This document shows, piece after piece, positions 32,908-35,460 of a stretch of 35,460 nucleotides of DNA; position 1 is the first letter of the stretch; each line of letters starts with the position of its first letter. Source of the stretch: an uncultured Lachnospiraceae bacterium (GTDB lineage Bacteria > Bacillota > Clostridia > Lachnospirales > Lachnospiraceae). A program made the position numbers and the translations under genes. Location: NCBI GenBank assembly GCA_947169935.1, contig CAMVRS010000018.1, forward strand, positions 1 to 35,460, given 5' to 3'. The notes under the pieces are model-generated. The model was not told the DNA's origin and made no database searches. It worked only from the letters and a program-made list of their open reading frames with translations.

Positions 32908-35460
32908 ACTGTTTCCGTTCTCACTTCGTCTATAAGTTCGTTCTTTCTTTTTTCACTGTAGCAGACCGCAGTGGATACCAGCAGACCTGCGCAGCTTATA
33001 ACTATTGTCAGGACTATCATCCATACCGGAAGTGTAAATATCATCCTGCCGAATCTGTTATTTAATACTACCCGTAAGAATACCACAAATGCCGCCGTTA
33101 TCAAAGCAGAATAAATAAAGGATCTTGCCAGCAGCCTTATGTTTTCCCACATAAGCATCTCCGCTTTCTGCTTCTTTGTGATACCCATGGAATCCAGAAC
33201 GGAGAGTTCACGGTGTCTAGCCAGTCTTCTGCCCACTACGGAATTATAAAGGTTAAGCAGGCAGATTACAGCGATCAGTATTGTAAAACACACAGCAACT
33301 ATTGAAACAATGTTCAGTGCGGCAGTTTTAAAATCCGTATATTCACTTAACATTGATGCAGAAGAAAGTGCGCTGTCTCCGTATTCATTCTTTATCTGCG
33401 ACAATCTCCTTATCAGTGGTGAATCATCATTATTTACATTAAAGAGTATATAGCGCGCGCCGGTATCAGCCCTGCCATCCCCGGGCGTATTAATTCTTAA
33501 ATACTCCGATGTTTCTTCGGGAACAATAAGCCAAAGTGCTTTACCGTGAAAGCTTCCGTATTCTTCCAGATCCCCGGCGCTTAAGTATCCTGCAAAAGTA
33601 ACAGGAATATCAACTTCCAGCACCTCCTCCTTTTCCTGATCGTAGTCTGTGGTGAGCATGTTAAAGCTCATTCCTTCCTTTACATCAAGAACCCTCTGTA
33701 GCTGGTAATTGGTATAATCCGGCGTTACTGCTCCTTCAAACGCAAACTTGTATTCATCCGTAGTAAGCTCCACCGTATCATATGCCAGAACAGGATTCTT
33801 CAATCCTTCTGTTTTTACTCCGGCTTTATACGCCAGTTCGGCAAATTCCTCATCCGTGACCGTGAGCATGTTCACTTCCGGATTCCCCCATACCGAATCC
33901 GGTTCAAGATAATTAGATACTATCATTTCCGGGATACCGCCGGGGAAATACATTTCCAGCAACGTTTTAAGTGTGTTATAGAACTCATCCGTGTAATCCC
34001 CGATCGCAATGTTATATTTAAAATAACTGAAATTCATTACCGTATATCCGTCCAGCTCATCAGAAGTTATAATATCATTCACTCCGGAATAATATTGCAG
34101 ATCATCATCAACACCAAAGGAATATGCATATCCCTGAAACTTTTCTCCGGGTATAAAATCTTCCCGGTTTGCTTTGCTCTTAAATATGTCCGAAAAACTG
34201 CGTACCGCAAATGCCGTAACCAAAGTAAGTACAATAAAGGCTGTGATGCTTCTTACTATCCCTCTCGTGGAATAACGGTTCCGGCTTATGGATGCTGTTG
34301 CCAGAAGCTGTTCCGGCATACCTTTTTTCATATATGATAATAAAGACTTAAATCCTTTTTTTCTCTTAATGGTGGTGATCTCTCCGCTGCGTATGCTTTC
34401 CACAGTTCCCACCTTGCTGATCTTTATCGCAGGTATCAAAGCGGACAGCCATACAGCAATGATCGAGAAGAGTATTATAAAAATGATATTTACGGGATTA
34501 ACCACAAGTCTGTATCCTATTTCACAGCTCCTGCCCGTTATCACATTGGTTGCTATCATACTGATGATATCTGCAAAGTGCGGATACAGCAGGCTCATAC
34601 CGCCTTTCACTACCAGAAGTCCCAGCAGGATGCCTGCAGGCAATGCGGGAATAAGCAGAGAGAACACTTCATAATAAACGCTCCATCTCTTCTGTTTTCC
34701 GGTAGCTCCAACAGATGAAAGCATTCCAAGGTAATGTGCTCTCTCATTATAAGAGATGCTGAACACATTATAGATCAGGACAAGGGAAGCTGCCGTGATC
34801 AGGACTATGAAGAATGCCTGGGCAAAGATCATCAGTGAATTCAGGTTTCCGTCCGTCCCTTTTGATGCAAAGGTCAGCAGCATACCGTTCGACACTATCC
34901 TTCCGTCCTCTATAGGGATATGCGTACCGTATTCCGTCACATATGCAGCGCCTGAACTCCTGACCTTTTCTCTCTCCTCTTCACTCCTGTGGCTGTCCAG
35001 GATCATAGCGATCTTTGCGAAAGCATCATCTTTTGACTTAAGATCTGTTGTTAAAACGATATTTACCTGCTCATCTTCTGCAACTGCCATGTCAGTCTTC
35101 ATCAGAGCCATGTAACCTGCCTGGCCCTCTGACTCATAGTAAGGAGCCTCCATTATTCCGACAACAGTGACCGTCTTCTTTAAACCGGCGGGAACGTGGA
35201 TCACTTCAAAATCCGCATTGGTAAACAGATACCCGAAATGATCGGGAAGTTTTACCGTATCCCCATGCATTACGGTAAAGCCTGAGAAAAACGTGATACC
35301 GCCGGGCTCGCTGCCCTGTGCGATCTTTTCTTCCTCCCCTTCTTTGTAGAAAGCATGGATATATCTGTCAAAGGTATCTATATCGATGGTATCACCGATC
35401 TTTATATCTGATCCTTCCTTTATGGCCCGTTCACTGATAAGGATCTCACTATCATTCTGA
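32904..35460 (-). CDS. FtsX-type ABC transporter permease, 5' end outside window
   Basis: This large permease is open for 851 codons up to the window edge. An internal ATG at 35270 is not the true start, because the same frame continues upstream through ILISERAIKEGSDIKIGDTI, a typical MacB-like extracellular segment. Two FtsX domains are visible. The first is near SLMIFAQAFFIVLITAASLVL with ERAHYLGMLSSVGATGKQ. The second, at the C terminus, has ISIV.VCFTILIAVICLLNLY and RHRELSVLDSMGITKKQK. About 330 extracellular residues lie between them. Together with the downstream regulator and kinase it forms a transporter-coupled sensing module, of the kind often used against cell-envelope-active peptides. 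The ATPase gene is expected just outside the window. The substrate is inferred from family context only. Confidence 0.92.
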   Translation of the reverse strand, partial: QNDSEILISERAIKEGSDIKIGDTIDIDTFDRYIHAFYKEGEEEKIAQGSEPGGITFFSGFTVMHGDTVKLPDHFGYLFTNADFEVIHVPAGLKKTVTVVGIMEAPYYESEGQAGYMALMKTDMAVAEDEQVNIVLTTDLKSKDDAFAKIAMILDSHRSEEEREKVRSSGAAYVTEYGTHIPIEDGRIVSNGMLLTFASKGTDGNLNSLMIFAQAFFIVLITAASLVLIYNVFSISYNERAHYLGMLSSVGATGKQKRWSVYYEVFSLLIPALPAGILLGLLVVKGGMSLLYPHFADIISMIATNVITGRSCEIGYRLVVNPVNIIFIILFSIIAVWLSALIPAIKISKVGTVESIRSGEITTIKRKKGFKSLLSYMKKGMPEQLLATASISRNRYSTRGIVRSITAFIVLTLVTAFAVRSFSDIFKSKANREDFIPGEKFQGYAYSFGVDDDLQYYSGVNDIITSDELDGYTVMNFSYFKYNIAIGDYTDEFYNTLKTLLEMYFPGGIPEMIVSNYLEPDSVWGNPEVNMLTVTDEEFAELAYKAGVKTEGLKNPVLAYDTVELTTDEYKFAFEGAVTPDYTNYQLQRVLDVKEGMSFNMLTTDYDQEKEEVLEVDIPVTFAGYLSAGDLEEYGSFHGKALWLIVPEETSEYLRINTPGDGRADTGARYILFNVNNDDSPLIRRLSQIKNEYGDSALSSASMLSEYTDFKTAALNIVSIVAVCFTILIAVICLLNLYNSVVGRRLARHRELSVLDSMGITKKQKAEMLMWENIRLLARSFIYSALITAAFVVFLRVVLNNRFGRMIFTLPVWMIVLTIVISCAGLLVSTAVCYSEKRKNELIDEVRTETV

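Noticed and set aside
32904-35270. Permease gene starting at 35270
   Set aside because: The same frame continues to the window edge with family-typical sequence, and no ribosome binding site precedes 35270.

Overview
The window looks like part of a Clostridia chromosome, most likely Lachnospiraceae. The clues are fermentative pyruvate formate-lyase, a class I NADP-type glutamate dehydrogenase, strong AGGAGG-type ribosome binding sites, several TTG starts, a cyclophilin lipoprotein, a secreted phage-tail-lysozyme/Ig-repeat protein and large propeller hybrid kinases. The assignment rests on protein character only. No insertion sequence, CRISPR array, rRNA or phage module is visible, and no gene-free stretch exceeds 300 bases.

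Layout. 1-717 (minus): 5' part of pflB. 957-4440 (minus): membrane-tethered J-domain protein behind a secreted lysozyme-like protein with seven Ig-like repeats. 4615-8100 (plus): argC, then an MBOAT O-acyltransferase and an AlgJ/AlgX-like SGNH partner. 8103-12951 (minus): acyltransferase-3 protein behind a heterodimeric ABC exporter whose promoter carries a palindrome between -35 and -10. 13024-15885 (minus): a second MBOAT plus SGNH pair with its own promoter. 16022-17371 (minus): gdhA with a clear terminator. 17543-19756 (minus): cyclophilin lipoprotein and two small membrane proteins, separated by a 201-bp highly structured repeat-like element. 19973-20281 (plus): an 81-residue protein whose stop codon lies inside a tRNA-Ala(CGC) gene. 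20383-29224 (minus): four-gene signalling operon. 29328-31130 (minus): sugar isomerase/epimerase-like protein and nucleoside hydrolase. 31178-35460 (minus): intramembrane-type histidine kinase, OmpR-type regulator and FtsX-type ABC permease (cut by the window edge).

How the genes work together. Two MBOAT/SGNH pairs and one acyltransferase-3 protein within about 10 kb point to O-acylation of at least two surface glycans or wall polymers. The strongest candidate for something undescribed is the 20383-29224 operon. A membrane/Cache HD-GYP enzyme with an intact metal site is co-transcribed with a propeller-bearing hybrid kinase and a second HD-GYP protein. The kinase has lost the acidic residue beside its phospho-His, and its receiver has Glu at the phospho-Asp position. 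The second HD-GYP protein has lost three metal-ligand histidines and gained two similar C-terminal beta-rich domains. No DNA-binding output and no GGDEF protein is present locally. The 201-bp cloverleaf-like element and the CDS/tRNA overlap are the other two observations most worth checking.
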